NCBI RefSeq assembly: GCF_001580615.1
Contig: NZ_LHZC01000040.1
Span: 1 to 64,000 of the forward strand
From: Acetobacter malorum
Lineage (GTDB): Bacteria; Pseudomonadota; Alphaproteobacteria; Acetobacterales; Acetobacteraceae
Reading direction: 5' to 3'
DNA: 64,000 bases
Shown piece after piece: positions 1-8,395 of the stretch; within the stretch, counting starts at the first letter, position 1; each line of letters starts with the position of its first letter. Made by a program: the position numbers and the translations under genes. The notes below the pieces were generated by a model. The model ran no database searches. It was given only the letters and a program-made list of their open reading frames with translations, and was not told the origin of the DNA.

Positions 1-1519
1 CCCTGCTGAACCTAATGCCAAAGGCCGTCTGGCCTACACGCATCGGGGTGGCCGTCTGATGATTACCAAACCGCTGCATGGTGGAGGGCGTCAGTTGCTT
101 GCGCAGACGGGCGACATTCATCGTGCTGACCGCAGAGGCATCATTCCCCCATGCGTGGCGGATAAAGGTGACGACGGCCGCCACCTGCGCATCACTCAGC
201 CGGTTGCCAAAGCCCGGCATGGTGAAGGAGGAGGGCGCTCCCTGTGTGCCGTGCAGGGTGGCACCCGTCAGCACGATATGGATCAGGGAGTCCGGCGCGG
301 CATTCATCACCACCGGGTTGCCCGCCAGCGGGGGGAAGGCCGGGGCGTAGCCTGCGCCGGTGCTGCGGTGGCAGGCAGCACAGTTATCCAGATAGAGGCG
401 CTGGCCGTTCGTCAGCTTGCCGCCTGCGCGGAGGGCGCGTGTGGCGGCGGGGTCTGTCTGCCAGTTCTGCTCGGCCTTATTGGCAGCGGGCAGGGCCTTC
501 AGGTAGCGGGCCATGGCAGTCAGATCATCATCCGTCAGATACTGCGTGCCGTGATGCACCGCCGTGTCCATGTTGCCAAAGGCGCTGCCCCGCATGTTCC
601 GGCCCGTGCGCAGGAAGGCCGTCAGGTCCGCCACACTCCATGCGCCCAGGCCCGTGCGGGGTTCTCCACGCAGAGAGGGCGGGGTCCAGCCATCCACTGC
701 CGCACCGCCTGCCAGATACTGCGGGCCATCCTCTGCCGTCAGTGCGGTTTCCTGCATGGCGAGGCCGCGTTTGGTGTGGCACGCGCCGCAATGGCCGGGG
801 CCTTCTACCAGATACGCGCCCCGCGCCAGTTCCGGAGTGGGGAAGCTGCGCTCGGCTGATTTTCGGGCTGATTCAGGCGAGGGCGCAAACACCCACCGCC
901 ACACCGTCAGCGGAAAGCGCATGGAGAGCGGCCACGGAATGCCATTGGGCCGCACCGCCTGCGCCACCGGCTGCACGCCGTGCATGAAGTAGGCATACAG
1001 CGCGTGCAGATCCTCATCCGTCATGCGGGCGTAGGAGGGGAAGGGCATGGCCGGGTAAAGCGCTGCCCCATCTGGCCGCACGCCTTCCCGAATGGCGCGG
1101 ACAAACTGCGCTTCCGTCCAGTTGCCAATGCCGTTGGTTTTATCCGGCGTGATGTTGGAGGAATACAGCGTGCCAATAGGCAACTGGAACGCATACCCCC
1201 CGGCAAAAGAGGGGGAGCCGGGCAGGGTATGACACGCTGCGCAGTCTGCTGCTGCGGCGACATAGCGGCCTTTGGCGATCAGATCCTGAGTGTTCGTGCT
1301 CGTGGACGTGCCTGAGCTGGTGTCTGAGCCAGTGTCAGCGCCTGACGGGGTAGACGGTGCTGCCGCAGCGAAAACTGGAGTGGCGAGGAGTGTGGCGAGT
1401 GCCAGACCAGAGAAGAGAGATGCAGAAAAGCTTTTGCTCTTACCCGAGTTTTCCCGAGTGTTAGAACGGACTGCGGACTGTGCGCCAGCATGCATGGGCG
1501 GGTTTGCAAAACGGCTCAT
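1..1519 (-). CDS. Triheme cytochrome c subunit of a membrane-bound dehydrogenase (3' end outside window)
   Basis: Electron-transfer subunit that takes electrons from the flavoprotein encoded just upstream and passes them to ubiquinone in the cytoplasmic membrane. The frame reads open from an ATG at 1519 to the left window edge, about 506 codons with no stop. Three CXXCH heme c sites are visible: CAACH from residue 93 (bases 1229-1243), CGACH from 244 (776-790) and CAACH from 380 (368-382). This is the three-heme layout of gluconate, 2-ketogluconate and sorbitol/fructose dehydrogenase cytochromes in acetic acid bacteria. A long basic N-terminus precedes a hydrophobic signal segment ending near residue 50 (ATPVFA). 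The ATG overlaps the stop of the GMC gene (ATGA), so translation is coupled. The substrate of the complex cannot be told from this subunit. Confidence 0.9.
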   Translation of the reverse strand, partial: MSRFANPPMHAGAQSAVRSNTRENSGKSKSFSASLFSGLALATLLATPVFAAAAPSTPSGADTGSDTSSGTSTSTNTQDLIAKGRYVAAAADCAACHTLPGSPSFAGGYAFQLPIGTLYSSNITPDKTNGIGNWTEAQFVRAIREGVRPDGAALYPAMPFPSYARMTDEDLHALYAYFMHGVQPVAQAVRPNGIPWPLSMRFPLTVWRWVFAPSPESARKSAERSFPTPELARGAYLVEGPGHCGACHTKRGLAMQETALTAEDGPQYLAGGAAVDGWTPPSLRGEPRTGLGAWSVADLTAFLRTGRNMRGSAFGNMDTAVHHGTQYLTDDDLTAMARYLKALPAANKAEQNWQTDPAATRALRAGGKLTNGQRLYLDNCAACHRSTGAGYAPAFPPLAGNPVVMNAAPDSLIHIVLTGATLHGTQGAPSSFTMPGFGNRLSDAQVAAVVTFIRHAWGNDASAVSTMNVARLRKQLTPSTMQRFGNHQTATPMRVGQTAFGIRFSR

Positions 1520-3297
1520 AGCGCCACCAGTGGGCCGCCATTGCCCTTTAGCCATTGGGTGCGGATGTGGTGGGCGGACCAGTAGGCGAGGGCGGCGACC
1601 AGCCCCGTGGGGTTGTAGCCCATCCCCTGCGGGAAGGCGTTAGCACCCACGACAAACACGTTCGGCACGTCCCAGCTTTGCAAATACCGGTTGAGGGCTG
1701 AGGTTTTCGGGTCATCCCCCATCACAGCGCCGCCGCACAGATGGGTTGTCTGATAGTCCCGCACGTCAAACGGTTTGCCCGGCTCCCGCATGCCGTAATG
1801 GGCATCCTGCGCGCCAAGGGCTTTCACCACGTTGGCAAGCTGGCTGATGACGTAGCGGTTCATGCGGATGTCGTTGTCTTTCCAGTCAAACGTCATGCGC
1901 AGCATGGGCTGGCCGTAGCTGGTGCGCCATGTGGGGTCGAGGTCCAGATACACATCGCGGTAGGCCATGTTGGAGCCTTGCGCATTGATGGTGAAGGAGT
2001 GGCGATACGTATCAATCGCCGCCTTTTTCCACGCACTGCCCCAGCGTGGTGCCCCCGGTGTGGCGGCTTTGGCCCCGGCAATGGGTTTCACCCCCGCCTG
2101 ATTAACCCACAACGGCGAGCCACCAATAAAGCCGAGCGGCCCGTGGTCAAAATTGTCGCTGTTGAAATCATCTATCGCAACACCACCAGCGGATCCGATA
2201 AACTGGTCCGTGCTGCGGGTGGGTGGCATCCAGACCGTGCTGTTGGTAATGTTCTGGTAGGTAAAGTTGCGCCCCACCGTGCCCGTATTGCTGGCAGGGT
2301 CATACGCTTTGCCAATACCGGACAGCAGCATGAGGTGGACGTTATGGAACTGGAAAGCTGCCAGAATGACCAGCCCAGCAGGCTGGGTCATGTGGTTGCC
2401 TTCGGCATCCTGATAGACAACGCCTGTGGCTTTCTTGCCTGTGGAATCCAGCAGCACCTTCAGCACATGCGCGTTGCTGCGGAGCGTGAAGTTCTCATGC
2501 CGCCGGAGGGCGGGCATGATGTTCACGTTGGGTGAGGCCTTTGCATACATGTAACAGGCATAATCGCTGCAATAGCCACAGAAGTTACACGGCCCCATCT
2601 GCGCGCCATACGGGTTTGTATAAGGTTGGGACGCATTGGCGGCAGGCATGGCGTAGGGGTGATACCCGGCCTCTGTCGCCGCATGGCGGAACAGGTGCGC
2701 GGTATAAACATCGCGCAGCGGTGGAAGCGGGAAATCATCCGAGCGGTCGGGTGCAAAGACGTTGCCCTTGCCAGTGGCTTTGCCATTGACCGTATAGGCT
2801 TCACCCGACGTGCCGAAGACTTTTTCCGCTTTATCAAAAAACGGTTCCAGCTCCGTATAGGTCACGCCGTAATCCTGAAGGTTCATGCCCTCGGGAATAA
2901 ATTTGCGGCCATAACGTTCTATAATATGGCTGCGCAGGCGGAGGTCCTGCGGGGGTGCGCGGAAATGCACGCCCGTCCAGTGCAGGCCCGCACCACCCAC
3001 ACCAGCACCCGGCAGGAACGCCGCCAGCCGACGATACGGCACGGCTTCCTGATCCGACCGGTTGCGGACTGTCACGGTCGTTTGCGCGGGGTTCTGGAAC
3101 AGCTTGTAACGGACAGCGCCTTCCAGCTCATCCAGTGAGGACGGATACGCTCCATCCCGTGCTGTGGAGCGGCGCTTGCCGCGTTCCAGCATAACGACGG
3201 AGAGGCCGGCCTCACAGAGTTCTTTCGCCATGATGCTGCCAGCCCAGCCGCTGCCAACCACCACAACATCCACGGGGGGAAGAGTTTTTTCAGCCAT
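1516..3297 (-). CDS. GMC-family FAD dehydrogenase large subunit (gluconate/sorbitol/2-ketogluconate dehydrogenase type)
   Basis: Catalytic flavoprotein of a periplasm-facing membrane dehydrogenase that oxidises a sugar, polyol or sugar acid. It is 593 residues long. The FAD-binding motif GSGWAG lies about 12-17 residues from the N-terminus. The GMC C-terminal signature is present near the end (THLCGGAVMG, then GYNPTGLVAALAYW). A Cys-rich stretch, CNFCGYCSDYAC, sits mid-protein. Members of this enzyme group, such as fructose dehydrogenase, carry an Fe-S cluster in the large subunit, so these cysteines are the likely ligands (inference). I chose the ATG at 3297 because it gives a normal Rossmann N-terminus and has GGAG about 10 bases upstream; an in-frame ATG at 3387 lies inside the upstream gene. 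The gene overlaps the small subunit by 8 bases and the cytochrome by 4, so this is a tight SLC-type operon. The exact substrate is unresolved. Confidence 0.9.
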   Translation of the reverse strand: MAEKTLPPVDVVVVGSGWAGSIMAKELCEAGLSVVMLERGKRRSTARDGAYPSSLDELEGAVRYKLFQNPAQTTVTVRNRSDQEAVPYRRLAAFLPGAGVGGAGLHWTGVHFRAPPQDLRLRSHIIERYGRKFIPEGMNLQDYGVTYTELEPFFDKAEKVFGTSGEAYTVNGKATGKGNVFAPDRSDDFPLPPLRDVYTAHLFRHAATEAGYHPYAMPAANASQPYTNPYGAQMGPCNFCGYCSDYACYMYAKASPNVNIMPALRRHENFTLRSNAHVLKVLLDSTGKKATGVVYQDAEGNHMTQPAGLVILAAFQFHNVHLMLLSGIGKAYDPASNTGTVGRNFTYQNITNSTVWMPPTRSTDQFIGSAGGVAIDDFNSDNFDHGPLGFIGGSPLWVNQAGVKPIAGAKAATPGAPRWGSAWKKAAIDTYRHSFTINAQGSNMAYRDVYLDLDPTWRTSYGQPMLRMTFDWKDNDIRMNRYVISQLANVVKALGAQDAHYGMREPGKPFDVRDYQTTHLCGGAVMGDDPKTSALNRYLQSWDVPNVFVVGANAFPQGMGYNPTGLVAALAYWSAHHIRTQWLKGNGGPLVAL

Positions 3298-4171
3298 GCT
3301 CAGCACTCTCCCCGGCAATGGAAACGGGGCCGTAGGGATAGGGGGTGTCATACCGGTCCACCCAGTCCATGTAGTCACCCCGCGCACCGGGGAAGCCCAT
3401 CATCAGCCAGCCCGCCATCTGGCGGTTGCCACCATGGAGGGGGTCCGCAAACGCGCCCTCGATCGTGTCGGACCGGAGTTGTTCAAAAAAGGTCGCGGCG
3501 GGTAGGGTGTCAAACTGCGTGGCGTTTTGTTCCAGCGCGGTCAGAATGCTGTCCTGCACCTCTGGCGCGAGGGTTTCAAACGCGGCCTGATGCGTCTGCT
3601 GCACCCAGGCCATCACGCCAGCCAGACCAACCTTGTAAATCTGCTGCGGGCTGTAGGGGAGCTGATAGCCCAGATTGGCCGGGGCATCTGTGCGGTGCGG
3701 GCCTTGCATGTACCACAGTTCGCCACGACCCCACGGGGTGTCCATCTGCCCATCAATAAAGTGGGGCACGCCCAGCGCGATGGCCCCCGGTCCCTGCGCA
3801 TCCGCCGGGAAAATCCGCTCACAGGCCGCACTCAGCAAGGCAAATTCCGCCGGGTTGAAAAAGCGTGGGGCGTTGGGCTGGGTGGCGGTTGGATGTTTGG
3901 ACGGAGCTGTGCCGGGGGGCGCGTGGTCCGCTGCGGCTTGCGCGGCGGAAGGGGCAGCCACGGCCCCCAATGCCAGTGCGGCGGCACCTGTGCCCAGACC
4001 CTGCACGATATGGCGGCGGGTCGGAGGGTATAGGGTCGCAGCTGGTTCCGGGGGCTCGGCACTCTGCTGTGCGGGCGGGGTCTGGGCAGGGCTGGCCGCA
4101 GCGGCATGCGGGTGGGGCGGCTGCTCGGTCTGCGGGGCTGCGGGATAAGGGCGGTTCGGCATGTCAGGCAT
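3290..4171 (-). CDS. Gluconate 2-dehydrogenase subunit 3 family protein (Tat-exported small subunit)
   Basis: Small subunit that carries the flavoprotein across the membrane by the Tat pathway and stabilises it. It is 293 residues from the ATG at 4171. A twin-arginine signal, TRRHIVQGLG, followed by an Ala-rich hydrophobic run, lies around residues 51-80. The C-terminal part (from about ..NPAEFALLSAACERIFPAD..) is typical of the subunit 3 family. Odd feature: the Tat motif is preceded by about 50 residues of Pro/Ala/Gln-rich sequence, much longer than the usual short n-region. A start further upstream at 4288 is possible but adds an unrelated-looking stretch. First gene of the operon with the GMC and cytochrome genes. 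Confidence 0.85.
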   Translation of the reverse strand: MPDMPNRPYPAAPQTEQPPHPHAAAASPAQTPPAQQSAEPPEPAATLYPPTRRHIVQGLGTGAAALALGAVAAPSAAQAAADHAPPGTAPSKHPTATQPNAPRFFNPAEFALLSAACERIFPADAQGPGAIALGVPHFIDGQMDTPWGRGELWYMQGPHRTDAPANLGYQLPYSPQQIYKVGLAGVMAWVQQTHQAAFETLAPEVQDSILTALEQNATQFDTLPAATFFEQLRSDTIEGAFADPLHGGNRQMAGWLMMGFPGARGDYMDWVDRYDTPYPYGPVSIAGESAEHG

Positions 4172-4342
4172 CGGCGGCTCTTTTCCGTGGACGGGGGATG
4201 ACCTCAGTCGGTCCCCGGCCCCGCTCCAGCAGCTCTGTTGCGCGACCGTTCTTTCTCTATGGTTAGCGGACCGGGGGCGCGGAAACAAGGTTGCGCCCGC
4301 TGTCTGGCGCGCCGGGAGCGGCGGATGTGGGCGGCTCAGCCC

Positions 4343-4375
4343 AAAAAAAGGGCGGCTCCCCGTAAGGTGCCGCCC
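4343..4375 (-). terminator. Rho-independent terminator of the M13 peptidase gene
   Basis: Reading the minus strand, GGGCGGC pairs with GCCGCCC (4350-4356 with 4369-4375, 12-base loop) and is followed by seven T. It lies about 30 bases after the peptidase stop codon. Confidence 0.85.
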
Positions 4376-4405
4376 CCTTTCTGCTCGTGTTTAAAAGCTG
4401 GTTTA

Positions 4406-6508
4406 TTACCAGATTTTCACGCGCTGCTTGGGTGTCAGATACAGGGCCTGACCCGGTTTGACATCCCATGCCTTGTACCAGGCATCGATGTTGTGCATCG
4501 GGATGTTCACACGCGCTTCCGGCGGGGAGTGCGGGTCGGTCACGATCAGGTTTTTGACCGTGTCATCACGCAGCTTCTCGCGCCAGACCTGCGCCCAGCC
4601 GAGGAACACGCGCTGGTCACCCGTCAGGCCATCAATAACCGGAGCAGGCTGACCGCCCAGAGACGCGTGATACGCATCCAGAGCCAGCGTCAGGCCACCA
4701 AGGTCAGCAATGTTTTCACCCATGGTCAGCTTGCCGTTGACGTGCACGCCCGGCAGCACTTCAAACGCATCGTACTGCGCACCGAGGCGATCAGCCAGCT
4801 TCTGGAAGCGGGCGGCATCGGCCTTGGTCCACCAGTCACGCAGGCGGCCATGTTCGTCAAACTGACGGCCTTCATCATCGAAGGAGTGGGTCATTTCATG
4901 ACCAATCACGCCACCAATGGCCCCGTAGTTCACGGCGGCGTCGGCCTGCGGGTTGAAGAACGGCGGCTGCAGGATGGCGGCCGGGAACACAACCTGGTCA
5001 AACAGCGGGTTGTTGTAGGCGTTCACCGTCTGGGGCGTCATGTCCCATTCGTTCCGGTCCACCGGCTTGTCCAGACGGGCCAGCCAGTAATCCCACTCAA
5101 ACGCGATGCCGTTTTTGGCGTTGCCGTAAACATCACCTTTGGTCACGTTCAGGCTGGAATAGTCGCGCCATTCATTGGGGTAGCCGACCTGAACTTCAAA
5201 GTTTTCCAGCTTGCGCAGGGCGGCTTCCCGCGTTTCCTTGCTCATCCAGGTGTTGTGCTGGAGGCGGATGCGGAAGGCGTCTTTCAGGTCCCCCGTCAGC
5301 TTCTGCATGGCGGTGCGGTTTTCTGCGGGGAAGTAGCGCTCTACATAGACCTTGCCCAGAGCCATACCCATGGCGGCACTGGTAGCCTGCACGCCACGTT
5401 TCCAGCGCACGGGCAGAGCCGGCTGGCCGGAAAGGGCTTTGTTGAACGTAAAGCGGGCCTGCACAAAGGCATCCGGCAGGTAGGTGCTGGCGTTTTCTAC
5501 CGTATGGAACGCCTGCCATGCCTGAAGCAGACCGATATCTGCCGTGGCCAGAATGGCGGCTTCACCCGTAATGGCCGTGGGTTCACCCACAATTACGGTG
5601 CGGTTTTCAAGCCCGTCTGCCGGCAGGCCGGCGGCGGTCAGCCAGGCAACCCAGTCAAAGCCCGGAGCGGCTTTGGTCAGAGCGGCCACCGTCATCGGGT
5701 TGTAGGTTTTCTGCGGGTCACGCAGGTCGGTGCGGGCCCAGTGGACTTCGGCCAGCTTGGTTTCAAACGCCACAATGGCGGCTGCGGCGTTGGCCGGTTC
5801 CGGCCATTTGATCAGCGTGAGCGCCTGCGTGATGTACGTCTGATAGGCGGTGCGCTTGGCGGCGAATTCCGGCTTCAGATAATAGTCACGGTCCGGCAGG
5901 CCCAGACCAGCCTGATCCACGTCCAGCGCGTAGCGGGTCGGGTCCTTGGCGTCTGGGTTGATGCCCAGAGAGAACGGGGACGTCATGAAGTTGGTGGACG
6001 CAGAACCGGAAAGCGTTGCGAACGCTTTGGCGTCACGCATCTTCAGGATGCTGTCCAGATCGCCCTTCATGGGCTTGGTGCCCTGCTTCTCGATGGATTT
6101 TTCATCCATGAAGGAGGCGTAGAAGGTGCCCAGCTTTTCCTCAATGCTCTTGGGGTGCTTGACCGGGTGAGCGGAGAGGTCGTTCAGGATGCTCTGCACC
6201 CGTGAGCGGGAGAGTTCAGCCAGCGCGTTGAACGGGCCATAGCTGGTCATGTCTGACGGAATGGTCAGATGGTCCAGATAGGTGCCGTTGGCGTATTTGA
6301 AGAAGTCGTTGCCCGGCTTTTCTGCGGTGTCACGCCCGGCAAGATCCACACCCCATGTGCCAAAGGAGGCCTGAGGCACAGCCGTGGGGGCTGCGGCCTG
6401 CGGGGGGGTGTCTGCACGGGCAACGCCTGCAACGCTGCTCAGGCCGAGGCCGGCAGACAGAAGCAGGGCCACACGACGTGACAATTTGGCATGACGGCGC
6501 ACTGTCAT
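4406..6508 (-). CDS. M13 family (neprilysin/PepO-type) zinc metallopeptidase
   Basis: Exported endopeptidase that cleaves peptides in the periplasm, in the neprilysin/PepO family. It is 700 residues, the normal family length. The N-terminus is a signal peptide (basic MTVRRHAKLSRR, hydrophobic core, cleavage near VARA-DT). The zinc site is complete: HEMTH at residues 537-541 and the third ligand Glu in GENIADLGG (about residue 598). The substrate-binding NAYNN motif is present about 50 residues before HEXXH. It ends with a terminator and stands alone, reading toward the dehydrogenase operon. Role by family: turnover of peptides in the cell envelope; specific substrate unknown. Confidence 0.93.
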   Translation of the reverse strand: MTVRRHAKLSRRVALLLSAGLGLSSVAGVARADTPPQAAAPTAVPQASFGTWGVDLAGRDTAEKPGNDFFKYANGTYLDHLTIPSDMTSYGPFNALAELSRSRVQSILNDLSAHPVKHPKSIEEKLGTFYASFMDEKSIEKQGTKPMKGDLDSILKMRDAKAFATLSGSASTNFMTSPFSLGINPDAKDPTRYALDVDQAGLGLPDRDYYLKPEFAAKRTAYQTYITQALTLIKWPEPANAAAAIVAFETKLAEVHWARTDLRDPQKTYNPMTVAALTKAAPGFDWVAWLTAAGLPADGLENRTVIVGEPTAITGEAAILATADIGLLQAWQAFHTVENASTYLPDAFVQARFTFNKALSGQPALPVRWKRGVQATSAAMGMALGKVYVERYFPAENRTAMQKLTGDLKDAFRIRLQHNTWMSKETREAALRKLENFEVQVGYPNEWRDYSSLNVTKGDVYGNAKNGIAFEWDYWLARLDKPVDRNEWDMTPQTVNAYNNPLFDQVVFPAAILQPPFFNPQADAAVNYGAIGGVIGHEMTHSFDDEGRQFDEHGRLRDWWTKADAARFQKLADRLGAQYDAFEVLPGVHVNGKLTMGENIADLGGLTLALDAYHASLGGQPAPVIDGLTGDQRVFLGWAQVWREKLRDDTVKNLIVTDPHSPPEARVNIPMHNIDAWYKAWDVKPGQALYLTPKQRVKIW

Positions 6509-6690
6509 GAAGTCTTCCTATATTCTGGTCGGGGGCGGGAGCCGGAGCGCCTCCCCCGTCGTTTTGTGGAACAGACTGTTCCGGTGTGGGGATAAAAGCA
6601 TGCCATGCCGGAAATGCCTACCCTGCGGCATGAATTGGGGTGCCGGGTTCTGAGGCGGCCCGGAGGGGCTGTTTCTAAGTGGTTGTGCCC

Positions 6691-6714
6691 GGAGCTGGAG
6701 CTGGAGCTGGAGCC
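6691..6714. repeat. Tandem hexanucleotide repeat (GGAGCT, about 4 units)
   Basis: Three perfect GGAGCT units followed by GGAGCC. It lies in non-coding sequence about 180 bases upstream of the M13 peptidase start. Copy number could vary by slippage; effect unknown. Confidence 0.8.
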
Positions 6715-7078
6715 GAAGTCGGAGGGGAGGAGCGGATGGCCTCCTGTTTCGCGTGGGGTGTGCAGGCGAAAGGGTGCGCGAGTATCGGGTCGGAGCACGG
6801 GAGGGCATGCACTGTCAGTCAGAGCCTGAGCGCCTCAGTGGCGTGGGGAGGGGGGGATGTGGCACCGACGCAGAACATAGTGCAACAGCAGTTGGTGAGG
6901 AAGAGAGACGCGTCGTGCAGAAAAAGCAGGGGGGCGGGGCTTCAGAACAGGCTGCGGGGCAGGGGGAAGGTTAGAGGGCGCGCGGTTTCTTTTCCCTAAG
7001 GCGATTCGATTTCATAAAACATAAACGGTTTCACTCAGGATTTTAAATTCAACATTATTGAACTTTTTGCGGAGAGTG

Positions 7079-7116
7079 AAAAACACTGCGCCTGAATTCT
7101 TTTTTGAAAACAGTGT
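7079..7116 (-). terminator. Possible terminator downstream of the outer-membrane protein gene
   Basis: On the minus strand ACACTG (7111-7116) can pair with CAGTGT (7083-7088) and is followed by five T (7079-7083 as A on plus). The loop is long (22 bases), so this is a weak call. Confidence 0.3.
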
Positions 7117-7164
7117 CTTGCTCTGTGGGGGCTTACGGGAATCTGACGTGATTCTCTTATATTT

Positions 7165-8115
7165 TCACCAGAGATAAACAAATTTCATGTAATACGCGTT
7201 GGTCTCCGGCGTGTTCCGGCCTTCCACGCTGTGGGAATAACGCGTTGTCAGGCTGATATTTTTGGTCAGGGTGAACATGGCCCCAACCCCCATGGCGACC
7301 TCCCGGCTGCTGGAATTATCAATCCAGTTCTGCACGGTGCGGTCACGCGTGCCCGCAGTATTCTGCCAGTCAAAGGCCAGGAAGGGTTCAACCACGCGGT
7401 GGGCTTTCCAGCTAAAGCGCAGGTTGCTGTGGAAAGTTGTGCCGGGTGTGTAACTATGTTGTCCGTCAACGTGTTTTGTCATGTTGACGATGGCGCCCAG
7501 ATCCCCATCAAAGCTGAAATGCTTCCATTCATAGTCAAAAATGAAGCTGGAGAGGTTGGACCAGTAGTGCGTGGCCAATGCGTCTCGCGTGCCGCTGGGG
7601 GTTTGTAAAAAAGTCTGAATACCGAAGGTGCTGTGTTTATTGGGCTTGAACCACACCGCCGGGCCGCTGATGGTGCCGCCCAGGCCGCCATAATTGGTGC
7701 CGTTGGCCAGCGTGTAGGATTCGGTCTGGATGACTTCAAACGCAAAGCCGACATGGGGTAGAGCGTCAAAACTCCTGAAATGCACGTATTTTGTCATGCC
7801 TGCCCAGGTGTGGCTGCCGCCCTGCGGCTTGCGCGCGCCCTGACTGTTATAGGTGGAGCCGGCGGCATTGCCATCCCCATACTGCACCAGAACGTTAAAC
7901 GGCTTGAAATCGACCGGCAGGTCATATTCATGCGGGCCGATAATGGCCAGAGGGATGTCCGCCGCCTGTGCTGTGGAAACCCCCGTAATGCCCCCCAGAA
8001 TTGTCAGGAAAACTGCGGGGAAAATACGGAAAATATCCGTAGGAGACAGGGATTTGCACAGGGGTTTGGGGTTGAAAAAAGAGGATAAAATGGAACAAAT
8101 CATACAGGCAGGCAC
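7165..8115 (-). CDS. Outer-membrane beta-barrel transporter-like protein (SphA / phenol-degradation MetA-like)
   Basis: Predicted exported protein of up to 316 residues. A hydrophobic signal segment (IFRIFPAVFLTILGG, ending STAQA-AD) lies at about residues 28-52, so the true start may be downstream of the first ATG. The mature part is rich in alternating aromatic strands and ends in an aromatic residue (..MKFVYLW), as expected of an outer-membrane barrel. Motifs such as YGDGNAAG and WKHFSFDGDLGAIVN resemble the SphA/Phenol_MetA_deg family of putative channel proteins. It is divergent from gcd with a 280-base shared control region. Substrate unknown; uptake of small organic molecules is the usual guess for the family. 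Confidence 0.65.
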   Translation of the reverse strand: MPACMICSILSSFFNPKPLCKSLSPTDIFRIFPAVFLTILGGITGVSTAQAADIPLAIIGPHEYDLPVDFKPFNVLVQYGDGNAAGSTYNSQGARKPQGGSHTWAGMTKYVHFRSFDALPHVGFAFEVIQTESYTLANGTNYGGLGGTISGPAVWFKPNKHSTFGIQTFLQTPSGTRDALATHYWSNLSSFIFDYEWKHFSFDGDLGAIVNMTKHVDGQHSYTPGTTFHSNLRFSWKAHRVVEPFLAFDWQNTAGTRDRTVQNWIDNSSSREVAMGVGAMFTLTKNISLTTRYSHSVEGRNTPETNAYYMKFVYLW

Positions 8116-8343
8116 TTTTTAGCTGGTAACGGTTTCAAACAGGTCTTACACAGCGCGGCCTGTGCCTCTGGCCAGCGTGGCGGACTAACAACGCCACTAA
8201 TGAAGTTTTTTTGAAGAGACGGTACGTCACAAACAGGTGATGATTTTATAAATCACATAAATGTTATTTAAATATCGCTTGAATGATATGGTCAGTAGCA
8301 AGGGATAGGGAGACGCAGAGAGAGGCAAAAAGACCAGTATATC

Positions 8344-8358
8344 TTACCATTTTGGTAA
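8344..8358. promoter_or_regulatory. Inverted repeat in the gcd upstream region (possible operator)
   Basis: TTACCA and TGGTAA (6-base arms, 3-base spacer) centred about 45 bases before the gcd start and lying between two divergent genes. The size and position suit a regulator site. No regulator is encoded next to it, so the assignment is tentative. Confidence 0.35.
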
Positions 8359-8395
8359 AAGTCTGACGTTAATTCATAAAAACTGTGAGGTTAAA

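Larger units (their letters stand above)
6509..7164. other. Intergenic region without a recognisable gene
   Basis: About 650 bases between the M13 peptidase start and the stop of the outer-membrane protein gene, both on the minus strand. Short open frames occur on both strands but none has a convincing ribosome site, composition or motif. The right part (from about 7000) becomes A+T-rich. It contains a short tandem hexamer and weak inverted repeats. Confidence 0.6.

Noticed and set aside
4238-6205. Plus-strand open frame of 655 codons
   Set aside because: Antisense to the M13 peptidase, which has an intact zinc motif, signal peptide and terminator.
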